A DNA stretch of 64,000 nucleotides. Source: Madurella fahalii (Eukaryota > Ascomycota > Sordariomycetes > Sordariales). The translations under genes were made by a program, and so were the position numbers. The notes beneath the pieces were generated by a model. It made no database searches. It worked only from the letters and a program-made list of their open reading frames with translations, and was not told the DNA's origin. The stretch's first letter is position 1. Each line of letters begins with the position of its first letter. Where the stretch lies: contig CM056878.1 of the NCBI GenBank assembly GCA_029876055.1, positions 620,001 to 684,000 on the forward strand, read 5' to 3'. Positions 12,201 through 21,404 of this stretch are shown piece by piece.

Positions 12201-12660
12201 TCCTTGCTGTAAGATCTGAGGGAGGCCGGGCGAGCCCTTCGGCCATCTGGGTCAGGCGTTGGGGGATGGATTGGTCGGTGCTAGGATTCTTTCGCATGAA
12301 GATGTGCTGGGCGAGGCATTGTCAGTTCTTCGCATGGCTAGCCAAAACACATGAGCTGCTATCGCTCACCTGCGAGAGTGGGTCAATGGTAAAGGGGGCA
12401 GAGGCCTGCGCCGGCGGAGGCGCGGCGCGCGCTACGTCTGCACCGCTCCCAGTGCCGTTGCCTATGCCGGGGATTGTGGTAGTGTCGTTAACGTCCTCGT
12501 TTGCCTTCTCGCGCTCGATCTTTCTATCCTTAGCCCTGCTCCTTTCTCTCTGTCCAAGTGCGGTGCTACTGCGAGAGCGCCTCGACGGGCTGCTTTTGCC
12601 GGGGCTGAAGGATTGCGATGTCGTCGCGCCTGGGCTCCGGGCCGGCAAGTTAGGATCCAT
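9229..12660 (-). CDS. WD40-repeat protein, Dgr2/WDR44-like, with C-terminal zinc ribbon
   Basis: Exons are 12660-12370, 12306-12176 and 12076-9229, giving about 1089 residues. The first intron joins DPLSQ to HIFMRKN; the second (GTAGGC...TTTCTCAG with CTAAC) joins GDK to SKLSMRGGRKKDFGD. The N-terminus is a Ser/Arg-rich disordered stretch. The central part holds at least six WD repeats (AIWATEFSNDGKYLASAGRD, FLLSSSMDKTVRLWHL, FFLAGSLDTMLRLWSI and ISDDGKYV-type blades). The long C-terminal tail is Ser/Gly-rich. The last residues form CRHCGG...CGRCGK, a four-cysteine zinc ribbon. Fungal relatives of this type are scaffold proteins in nutrient or membrane-traffic signalling; the exact role here is not shown by the sequence. 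Confidence 0.88.
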
Positions 12661-14021
12661 CGCCGCTGTGCCCCAGAAAGCAGTACCGGAAATACCAAAA
12701 CGTCCGCGTATATAAGCGCGTTGGCGCGCTGCAGAGAGCTCGTGACCGCAAATACCAGCGCAACAGAAATGACGAATTCACAATGTGGATACAGGACGTG
12801 GATACAAGGACCAGGGGCGTCGCACAGTGTGTAAAAGACTTACCTCGGGGGTCAACACCTGAGCTATGCGATCTTGGCAAAGACCGCGATGACGACGTGC
12901 CGAGGTCCTTGGGAGGTGGCGATGGCCGGCTGCTGCTGCTGCTGGCTCCAGCGACTCGGGGTGGATTTTCGCTCTGGCGCTCCGGTGCAGGCCCAGGAGC
13001 GCCCTTTATCGTCGACCAGACGCCCGCCATACTTACGGTGTGCTAGCGACATATGGGTGCGCCGCAAACACCGCCACCAAGAGCAGTCTGGGTGCGGTTG
13101 CGAATGAGTTTGCGACAGGGCTGCAGTTGTCAGACTCGGGAAGAACCCGAGGTTTTGCTTCCAGCGGATTGGTCCAGTTCCGCTCCTGTGAATCCCCTGG
13201 GATGAGGATCCGGTCCCACCAACGGCCGGCTAGCGTCACTGTCGCTTGTGAACTCCCGAGATGGGACCATGCATCAGAAGGATTCAGCCTGGCGTTGTGC
13301 CGTAAGGGTGCTTGGGGTCACTACTAGTGTAATATGTACGTGTAGACACCGCAACTGATCTGTCAGATCCTTGCCGCAACACTGTGAAAACGATCCTTGT
13401 TAAGAACTAACTCTACGTGTACTCTTCGGAGCGTTTGATTGACGCAAAGTGGAGGTCTGGAGGGAAAAATAAAGTTCATCCGACGAGATAGGTATAAAGG
13501 AGCCTTGCAGTTTGGTGCAAGACGGTGGGTAAACCGGGGGGTTATTGACACGCACAGTTAAACCATGCCAAGGCAAATTGGGAAACCTGCATCATTAGGC
13601 CTCGGCCCCGCCAATCCGCTAAGCAATGTCGAGCGAACTGCCAGGTGCAGTACTGGACCTTACCTGGAACTTGTGGGAAGATTCTGAGTGCTCAGGACAC
13701 GCAATTGACAGTAACCTAATGCCTAAGATGTGTGAGGTACCTTACAAAATTAGCCAAACATGTTTGCGCCAATCCATCCCGGTTGCCGCCGGGCGGCCAC
13801 GAGGCCAGGAAAGACCAAAGGCGGGGGGACCTGGAATCTGCAAGGGTCAAGTCTGGTAACCTAATGGAATGACGTTATTCGATCTTGACGACTGAGAACG
13901 CAAGCCCGGTACGTATGGCACCTAGGCATCGATGTTGATAGACCAAGCTACCACTAACTGACGCGCGTCAGAGACAGAGACGTGCTGTATTGGGACCTGC
14001 AGCCCCCGAGCACTGTCCGAA
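12661..14021. other. Divergent intergenic region, no gene recognised
   Basis: This is the 5' flank of the WD40 gene. TATATAA-like sequence at 12708-12715 lies about 50 bp before its ATG and could be a TATA element. No coding sequence is recognised in the rest. Confidence 0.45.
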
Positions 14022-14090
14022 TTTTTTTTTTTTTTTTATTTATTTATTTATTTTTTTGGGCCCCCGGGGGGGGGGGGGGGGGGGGGGGGG
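14022..14090. repeat. Low-complexity block: T run, ATTT units, GGGCCCCC, 25 G
   Basis: Sixteen T, then (ATTT) units and seven T, then GGG-CCCCC and an uninterrupted run of 25 G (14066-14090). Such a run is at the limit of reliable sequencing. It may be real low-complexity DNA or mark a weak assembly join. Confidence 0.9.
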
Positions 14091-14166
14091 TTGTTCCACT
14101 GCAGATCCCAGTTACTACAATGTCAAAGGGTCCGAAATCTCTTGAAGCCCAGTGCTTCGCAAAGCT

Positions 14167-15381
14167 TCATATTATTGTGGTTCCTTCTGCAGAGTTTTCT
14201 ACATCGGCTGACTCTTCCTCCTCGTCTTCATCCAGGTCGAAGATCGGATATGTCAAAATGGCCGCGATTCCACCTAATGCGTCCAACCGCTGCCCGCTCT
14301 CGTGGTCGCTGCTGAGCAACCTGGCCTCCCCGCCGTCCTCCTTGACCTTGTCTACTAGAGCAACGTACTTTTTCCTCGTCGCCACGTCCATGCTCCGAAA
14401 AAGAGCGTTGTTGATCAACAGAACCCCGCCGCCACGACCAACTGCGCCCTCGGCGACTGCCTTCTCAACCGGCTTCGTACCGTACCACGCTCTCCCGTCG
14501 TCCATGCGTAGCCGATCGTAGAACTGGTCCATCAGCATCGTCTCGGTTGTAAACCTTGTGTCACGCATCGTTTTCTGCACCTCGGGGCTCTTGAGGACCT
14601 CGTTCAAGCTGTGGACGTGGCCGGTGCTGGAGTGTACCACGACTGCGTCCTTTGCGATGCGCTGCAAGCTCTTGTCGCCCCTCCTTGTGCCCTCGGTCTG
14701 CATGTAGGTGCGGAAATCTTGGGCGACGAAGCCGGGGCTCGCGAGCAGCAATGTCCGTGGGATGCTAAAGTCGACGTTATTTCGAAGAGTGGACAACGTC
14801 TTCTCGTAAAAGGACGCCATGCCTCCTGCTGTGTCCTTCGCCGACGACCGCTTTTTTGGGATCGAGCTTTCGACGCGCTGTTTGACGACGGTCCGGAAGT
14901 CGGTGATCAGGCAGATGTTGGCGAGGCCCTCCTGCATGACGACGGCGGCCACCGCCTCGGGCTTGTCCTCGCTAAGCGCCTCTCGGAGTGCCTGTAGCGC
15001 CACCGAATCCCACCCGGCCTCCTTCCATATTGTGAACTTGATGTCCGTCTTCTCAAACCTGAGCGTGAGGGTGTGGTGTTGCCCGATGCTGACCCACTCG
15101 TTCTCGTTGACAACGGTGCCCGAGACCCTCAGCTCCGATGCGACAGGGTCGAAGAAGGTCGACTTGACCTTGACAGCCAGGTTGATGCGTACGCTCGAGC
15201 CGACCGTCGAGCCGGTAGCCGTCTCCACCGTGACCTTGCGAAGGGTGGGAGCGCGGACGATGTCGCCCACGGCGATCAGGTTGTTGGCGTGCCACATGTC
15301 TTCGGTCTCAACAATCAGCAGCGAGACCCCGGCCTCCTCGTCGATGGCCTCGAGGGTCTGCTTCTTCGAGGCGAACCGCAT
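14167..15381 (-). CDS. dom34: Dom34/Pelota ribosome-rescue factor
   Basis: eRF1-related protein of 404 residues that, with Hbs1, splits stalled ribosomes in no-go decay. I start at ATG 15379-15381 (MRFASKKQTLEAIDEEAG), which aligns with the usual MRL.. start. The frame stays open to 15642, but that extension has no family counterpart and is probably 5' leader. The N-terminal domain shows EDMWHANNLIAVGD, RAPTLRKV and the TGSTVGSSVR loop. The middle domain has AAVVMQEGLANICLIT and LLLASPGF. The C-terminal domain has KPVEKAV and RLDALGGIAAILTYPI, followed by an acidic tail. There is no GGQ, as expected for Pelota rather than eRF1. The N-terminal KKQTLEAIDEE differs from the usual GSG-containing loop. 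Confidence 0.93.
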   Translation of the reverse strand: MRFASKKQTLEAIDEEAGVSLLIVETEDMWHANNLIAVGDIVRAPTLRKVTVETATGSTVGSSVRINLAVKVKSTFFDPVASELRVSGTVVNENEWVSIGQHHTLTLRFEKTDIKFTIWKEAGWDSVALQALREALSEDKPEAVAAVVMQEGLANICLITDFRTVVKQRVESSIPKKRSSAKDTAGGMASFYEKTLSTLRNNVDFSIPRTLLLASPGFVAQDFRTYMQTEGTRRGDKSLQRIAKDAVVVHSSTGHVHSLNEVLKSPEVQKTMRDTRFTTETMLMDQFYDRLRMDDGRAWYGTKPVEKAVAEGAVGRGGGVLLINNALFRSMDVATRKKYVALVDKVKEDGGEARLLSSDHESGQRLDALGGIAAILTYPIFDLDEDEEEESADVENSAEGTTII

Positions 15382-16731
15382 ATTTTGTGGCTTTTCGCAA
15401 TCTGCGCGGGGGTCTTGTGTGTCGAATTTCGGAATGACGATGCCTCGATTTCGACAAGTCAAGCAAACAGCCCAGCTGGGGGGATGGCGGGGTTGAGCTT
15501 GGCAATGTTCCAGGTAGGTACCAATGTGCCTTTTCGCACGGTATGGTGGGGTTGCGCTGGGATTTATTGCACGGTAGCACTCGCGAACTTGGAAAACAAA
15601 TATGGCAGAGGCGTACGTGGAGAAGAACATATGGCGGGCCAAAGAAGCTAGGGCTTGGAAGTCAAATGCAGGATAATAGATATGAGGCTTTATCTCACAA
15701 AATTAGACACTAGGGCGCGGTCGGATGGATTGAACTCTCCACTTGCGTACTGCTACTGTAGTGTACTTTTGGGCCATTTCCACCGTCGCCACCGGGTTTC
15801 CCTTTTCGACGCACCAGGAATGGTGCCTGGTCAGCCATCTACACTAGGATTGTTGGAACCGATATCACCTCGTCTTCGGCAAGTTCCAGGCCGTCCGCCC
15901 CTCGTACCTATGTTGGTTCGACCTGTCGAACCCACTCGTTGCCAAACGCCCTGTACCTATGACTCAATACAGAAGACGGAAAGCTTGGCATCTGTCATCA
16001 GCTCCTCTGCCGCGGTAGGGCTGAGCTCGAGCTTCTGTTGCCTGCTGGCATTGGTGGGGCTGTGTGTACTTAGGTAAGGTAAGATGGGGCAATTGAGGTA
16101 AACGACAATGAGGAATTCCTCCGCGGCAGCACATCCAAGTACCCAATACCCCGCATTGGAACAAAACCAAACTGGGAGCGCTACCTTAGTTATGGGCCGT
16201 TGCAGTGCAGCTACTCAACGCGCAGGATGCCTTTTACGCCGGCAGCTCCAAGAGGTGCGACTGAACAGTTTGGTTGAGCATGTACTGTATTCGCCCACGG
16301 GCCACCTGGGCTGCAAGGCGCACGGGCTCGCGGTTGCCCATCTCACAGCACGGCTTTCTTGCATCAGGTCCAGTGCAGAATTGTGGGGGCTGCTGCGGTC
16401 TGGGGTTGTCGCCATTCCCGGAACCAACAAAACTCCGCAGAGCGGTGTGTGCCTGCCGATGTCAGACAGCTAGACGGGATCTATTAGAGGCTGCGAGGCC
16501 TACTGCTGCCTTCGGGCAGTCCATTCCGTACGCAACGATCCGTGATATTTACAGCTGGAGACGCCCGACCCAGTCTTCCGCTCGCTTCCCAACAACTGAA
16601 TCACCGTCATCCTGAGATCGCGTGAACCAAGCGGAAGTTGAGGTATAGCTGGTGTCGCGCCGCCTGCCCTGAAATTCTCTTACGCCGCATCTTTAGCCGG
16701 CGCTAGCTGCGTCGTGCTCTGTTCGGCCACA
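15382..16731. other. Divergent intergenic region between Dom34 and the BCS1-like gene
   Basis: No gene is recognised. GGTAGGTACC (15511-15525) and TTAGGTAAGGTAAG (16069-16083) belong to the short motif family seen across the window. The unspliced N-terminal extension frame of Dom34 overlaps the first 260 bp. Confidence 0.5.
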
Positions 16732-18732
16732 ATGGACAGCCTGCTGGCGCTAGCGAGCGCGAGGTCGCTACTCGCCGGCGCGTCGGGCATGACGGTCGAA
16801 GACCTCGAACAGCACATACCAGGCTTTGCTGTCCTGCAGAGCTTTTTCAAGACATGGCTCAGGCTCGACCTCACATCCATTCTAACAATTGCGGCCGTGA
16901 TGGGCGCAGCGTCGAGTGGCATCCGGCGGCTCCAGGGAATGGGGTTCAAGCTCTATTGGTGGATAGTGCGCTTCCTCACGGCTTCCGTCTCCATCGCGGG
17001 GAATGACCGTCTCAACCGCGAGGTCCTCAACTGGCTGGGCGCACATGTCCTCACAAAGAATGGCACTCGCATCCTGACTGCAAACTCGGAGAGGATTCGG
17101 AACGAAGCCTGGCATTATAGCCGTGTGTCGCAAGAACGCAACGACTACCACCACGACAAGAGATTGCCGGTACACTACCTGCCAACCTTTGGCACGACCT
17201 GGTTCATACACCAGCGCAGTCTTTTCATGGTGCGCCGCATCTTGACGGGCAGCTCCCACTTTCATAGCTCGTGGTCGAGCCGTACACCGGACGAGTACGC
17301 AGGAGCCCCTGAGGGCGATGAGCCGCTCGTGATTATGTGCCTCGGCAGGTCGGTCGAGCCCATCAAAAAGTTTCTCGAGGCTTGTCGCGACTTCGCCGAT
17401 AAACAACGTGAGGCCTACATTACGGTTCGGATCAGCAAGCGGTCGTATGATGAGTCTTGGGACACATCGATCCTGCGGCCTCTCCGGCCCCTCGAGACGG
17501 TGCATTTCGACGAAGACATCAAGGCGGATCTCGTCGCTGACATTGATAATTACCTCGATCCCAACACACGCAAGTTCTACAATGGGCGCGGTATCCCGTA
17601 CCGAAGGGGTTTCCTTCTGTATGGCCCGCCCGGCACCGGCAAGACGTCACTCTCGCTCGCCCTGGCGGGCAAATTTGGGTTGGAGCTGTACTTGCTGCAT
17701 ATCCCAAGCGTGCGCGACGACGAGGCGCTCGAGAGACTATTCACCACGTTGCCGCCTCGATGTATCGTGTTGCTCGAGGACATCGACGCCGTCGGTATCA
17801 AGCGCCGCGACAAGCCCGATGAGGACAGCAGCAACGATAGCGGCAGTGACTCCGAGTCGAACTCGGACAATGAGGACCACAGGAGATCAAATGTCACGAT
17901 CTCAGGCCTGCTGAATGTGCTCGACGGTGTCGCATCACAAGAAGGTCGGATTGTGCTCATGACGTCCAACTTTGCCGAGAAGCTGGACAAGGCACTGGTG
18001 CGTCCAGGACGGGTCGACAGGATGATCTACCTGGGCCATATCTCGCCAAGAAGCAGTGAGCTCATGTTCCTGCGCATGTACAGCCCGGACACGGATGGTG
18101 CCGTCCCCGCGAATCCGTCCCAGCAATTACCCGAAGCCGAGTTAAAACGGCTCGCACTCGAGTTCAGCAAGCACATCCCCAGCGAGGTGTTCACCCCCGC
18201 CCAGCTTCAAGGATATCTGCTCAACCACCGCAACTCGCCCCTCGAGGCCGCAGCCAATGTCGAGGGTTGGGTGAAGGAAGAAGTCAAAATATTGGAGGTG
18301 GCGAAGGAGAAAGCCAGGAAGGCTGCTGAGCTTAAGAAAAAGAGGAAGAGAGAGAGGAAGCTGAAGCGAGTAGCTGAGATGGCCGATGCGATGCGAAAAT
18401 ACGCGTCGGACGAAGAGCTTGAGGACTTGCGGCACAAGGTTGAGGAAAAGGCTAAGAGGAAGGTTAGAAGAAAAAAGGACGATGAAGGCGAGGCCGAGAG
18501 GGAAGATGTTCCCGGGCAGCCGAAGGAGAAGGTCGATGGAACACGCAACGGGATACCCGACGATGACCGTGTAAGCCCGGAGAATTCCAATGGAGTTTGC
18601 GGAGGGAGCGAATCCGTAAACATTGACGAGAAAGCGGGTTCTACATTGAGAGTAGAGATGACGATTGAATCGGAGTGCCCTGCAACAGAGAAAAACACGA
18701 GGACTACCAATGGCGTCTCTAGGGATGACTGA
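16732..18732 (+). CDS. BCS1-like AAA+ ATPase, single exon
   Basis: Protein of 666 residues starting at ATG 16732. The N-terminus has one membrane segment (about residues 46-62, TSILTIAAVMGAA). The BCS1 N-terminal domain follows (residues about 70-260), then an AAA domain with Walker A GPPGTGKT (298-305), Walker B IVLLEDID (345-352), an NVTISGLLNVLDG segment, and RPGRVDRMIYLGH containing the arginine fingers. True Bcs1 folds Rieske protein in mitochondria; fungi carry many paralogues of unknown role, and this is one of them. Two oddities stand out: an acidic Asp/Ser insertion of about 27 residues directly after Walker B, and a long Lys/Glu-rich predicted coiled-coil tail (after residue about 530). 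Confidence 0.93.
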   Translation: MDSLLALASARSLLAGASGMTVEDLEQHIPGFAVLQSFFKTWLRLDLTSILTIAAVMGAASSGIRRLQGMGFKLYWWIVRFLTASVSIAGNDRLNREVLNWLGAHVLTKNGTRILTANSERIRNEAWHYSRVSQERNDYHHDKRLPVHYLPTFGTTWFIHQRSLFMVRRILTGSSHFHSSWSSRTPDEYAGAPEGDEPLVIMCLGRSVEPIKKFLEACRDFADKQREAYITVRISKRSYDESWDTSILRPLRPLETVHFDEDIKADLVADIDNYLDPNTRKFYNGRGIPYRRGFLLYGPPGTGKTSLSLALAGKFGLELYLLHIPSVRDDEALERLFTTLPPRCIVLLEDIDAVGIKRRDKPDEDSSNDSGSDSESNSDNEDHRRSNVTISGLLNVLDGVASQEGRIVLMTSNFAEKLDKALVRPGRVDRMIYLGHISPRSSELMFLRMYSPDTDGAVPANPSQQLPEAELKRLALEFSKHIPSEVFTPAQLQGYLLNHRNSPLEAAANVEGWVKEEVKILEVAKEKARKAAELKKKRKRERKLKRVAEMADAMRKYASDEELEDLRHKVEEKAKRKVRRKKDDEGEAEREDVPGQPKEKVDGTRNGIPDDDRVSPENSNGVCGGSESVNIDEKAGSTLRVEMTIESECPATEKNTRTTNGVSRDD

Positions 18733-19656
18733 ACAGGATTCGACACGTAAAGTCGCTGGTACAAATATATTTGTTGAAATCTACAAGAACTGTACCCTTT
18801 GCAGAATCACGGACTTGCGCTTGTGTAAACATGATTGTGAGTTAGCAACGTGGCGATGATGATCCGGGGTGTGGATATGGCTCGCTGGCAGCCGCCTTTG
18901 GCATTGATCAGTATACTGCTATTTCCGTTACGCAAGAAACAAGATCCAGATAAGGTACTTTATATTTAGCAATTGATGTTTCCTACTGGTGGTGGGTTAG
19001 GTCCGCCACTATGCTTGAAGGGCAAGGCAATGCAATAAGCAGACATCTCGTATGTGCCTCATGGACGTCACGATATAGGCAGTCTGGATCACCCTTCCTA
19101 ACTCGACTTACATCCCCATCAGCGCTGTGCACGGAACGGTCATCATCTCATACAAATGCCGTTGAAATCCCTAGGACTTTAAGCGGCAATCTTAGAGAAG
19201 CCTAGCATTTACGGTTGTTCCGTATAGATCTTGAGTGTTCGCTATGCCGTTCCCTTGGAGTTCAACATAGCTCGGCTTTTGTTCCCCGCTGGTTGTTGCA
19301 GTATGTGGAAGCCCCTTCTTCCCGGTTGCCCCGAGCGTTTCGTCCTTTCTCACGCCGAGTTCGCTATACCCGGAAAACCGAAGCGAAAAGGATTGCTCTT
19401 CCCACCCCCTCGGACCCGGAGCCGGCCGTTTAAGTGTGATTCGCCGCTGAGTCACACCGGAAGATGCGGGGAACAGCATCTAACGTCAACAAGCCATTGC
19501 CTTACCTCAAACCTACTTCCCAAGGGCTAAACCTATCGCCGAGAAACGGATCACAACATCTTATTTATCGCTGGTTGTATTCGTGGCAACCCATCCCAAA
19601 AGTGTCAACAAGCAAGTCCTCCACTCTACTATCGACGTCGCGGTTACATTGATACA
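18733..19656. other. Intergenic, no gene recognised
   Basis: Nothing with domain or codon support was found on either strand. Confidence 0.5.
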
Positions 19657-20378
19657 ATGGACCAGCCCAACCCCGCCGACCCCAGCGTCCCTGCCAACCT
19701 CAAAGCCCGCATCAAAGAGTCCTACGACGCCATAGCACCCGCCTACAACACCTGGACGGAATCGCACCACCCGGTGCGCCTGCGCTACCTCTCCAAACTG
19801 CTTGCCGAGTTCCCCCGCGCAGCGACGACGCGGGGGGCGGGGGCGGCGGCGACAAGGCGGCGGCCATGGCGGCGCTCGAGCTGGGGTGCGGCGCGGGGGT
19901 GCCCGTGACGGAGGCGCTGCTCGCCCGCGGCGGCACGCACGTGACGGCCAACGACCTGTCGTCGACGCAGCTCGCGCTGGCGCGGCAGCGCCTCGGCGAC
20001 GACCCGGCGCGGGTGCGCTGGGTCGAGGGCGACATGATGGACCTGGCGTTCCCGCCCGCGTCATTCGACCTCGTCGTCGCCTTCTACAGCGTCATCCACC
20101 TCCCCCGGCACGAGCAGCGCGTCCTGATGGAGCGGGTCGCGGGGTGGCTGAAGCCCGGCGGCGTGGTGCTGCTGAACTTTGGGGCCGAGGAGATGGAGGG
20201 CCACGTCATTGACGGCTGGCTGGACGAGAAGGGGTGGATGTTCTGGAGCGGGTTTGGGGAGGTCAAGACGTTGGAGATGCTCACGGACGCCGGGTTGGAG
20301 ATCGTGTTCTCGGAGGTGACGAGGGATGAGACGAGGATCGATGGGTCGTTCCTGTGGGTTATTGCGAGGAGGAAGTAA
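19657..20378 (+). CDS. SAM-dependent class I methyltransferase, one frame break
   Basis: The start MDQPNPADPSVPANLKARIK leads to ESYDAIAPAYNTWT and HHPVRLRYLSKLLAEF in one frame. From ALELGCGAGVPVTEALLA (SAM-binding motif I) to the stop the protein is in another frame. It continues with TANDLSSTQLALARQRL, VEGDMMDLAFPPASFDLVVA (motif post I and II) and WLKPGGVVLLNFG. The shift falls near a run of five C (19812-19816); one further C would give a continuous protein of about 240 residues. Substrate is unknown; UbiE/COQ5-like small-molecule methyltransferases look like this. It is either a sequencing artefact or a recent inactivating deletion. An intron removing the N-terminal helix is unlikely because the lost residues are conserved. 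Confidence 0.8.
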
Positions 20379-21404
20379 GGGGGCATCCTCCTGGTCACTC
20401 GTACGGCAAGCCCCACGAGCGGATACAATGGAGGATTCGATTCAGGTCCGCATGGGCTGCAGATTTCTTTTAGTTCTAGTCACCAGTTGCGTGTGGATTT
20501 GTGCATCAACTGCGTCACAAAGAACCAGAAATCCACTCGACCTTCAGGACTGCGCCGTTACGTGTCTCGTACCGGATCCGGCTGTTCCGCGGCATACGTC
20601 TCTCAGTCTGGCAACGGTGGGAACTGAAGTGAGCTGAATGGCATGAGGCTGCTTTGGACTGAGATGTCACGAGATGGCTACGCGACTTTGTGCGTCAGCC
20701 AAATGAAAAGGGGCCCATAAACAGGTAGCTACTTTATTTGGGAATCCGTCTTCGAAGGCCTGCATGTCTCGGTTTCGAGTCTCCAATGCTCTCTGGGCCT
20801 AGAAAAAGATAATCAAGGTAATTACTAGTCACCTCCTCTCTCACCGTAATTAGGACAACAGATGGAGGTGATAGAGATGACTGGAGACCGCAGCCAAAAG
20901 ATCAACCGAAACGCCGTGCTGGTGACCGGATTTGGCTTCGTGCTCTGGGATCCAGGCAAATGCCCCCAGCAGGAAACCAGTGCTGTATTGGGGGATTGGG
21001 CGGGGCTCTCGCTGCTTGGCACCGCTGCATCGTGCGCTAAACCCGGTCCGAATCTGACGGTCGGCAGGGGGGGCTGCTGCAGATCCCGGCAGCTGTCCCT
21101 GACCGCAAAGCGCTAGCCAGGCACCAGTAAGGCAGCAAACCTGGGCTGAACCCCTCGTGCACTCGGCGGGACGGAGGTGGAAATGCACCGACAAGTATAA
21201 GGTAAGGTCCTGTTTCTTACTTACCTTGGGTCCCTGAGCCGGGATGAAGCAGGGACTGTGTGGCAGAGTAGAAATTGGCGGTTGATCCTGGATCGAATCG
21301 CCCTTCCTTGCACTCGAAACAATTCGCAACTCCCTGTAAAGTTGCACCTACGATCTCACAGGCCGCCGCTCCTTTCTCAACAGCCTTAAACACCACAACC
21401 AACC
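20379..21404. other. Intergenic, 5' flank of the DUF4246 gene
   Basis: No gene is recognised. A TAAGGTAAGGTC motif copy lies at 21198-21209. Confidence 0.5.

Noticed and set aside
15382..15642. 87-residue N-terminal extension of Dom34
   Set aside because: No counterpart in the family and a good ATG aligns with the usual start; treated as leader, although a targeting peptide cannot be fully excluded.
15917..15940. GTTCGACC..GTCGAACC stem resembling a tRNA arm
   Set aside because: No acceptor stem or anticodon arm can be built around it.
20379..21404. Further C-terminal exons for the methyltransferase
   Set aside because: The frame ends naturally at 20378 after LWVIARRK, the usual end of such enzymes.
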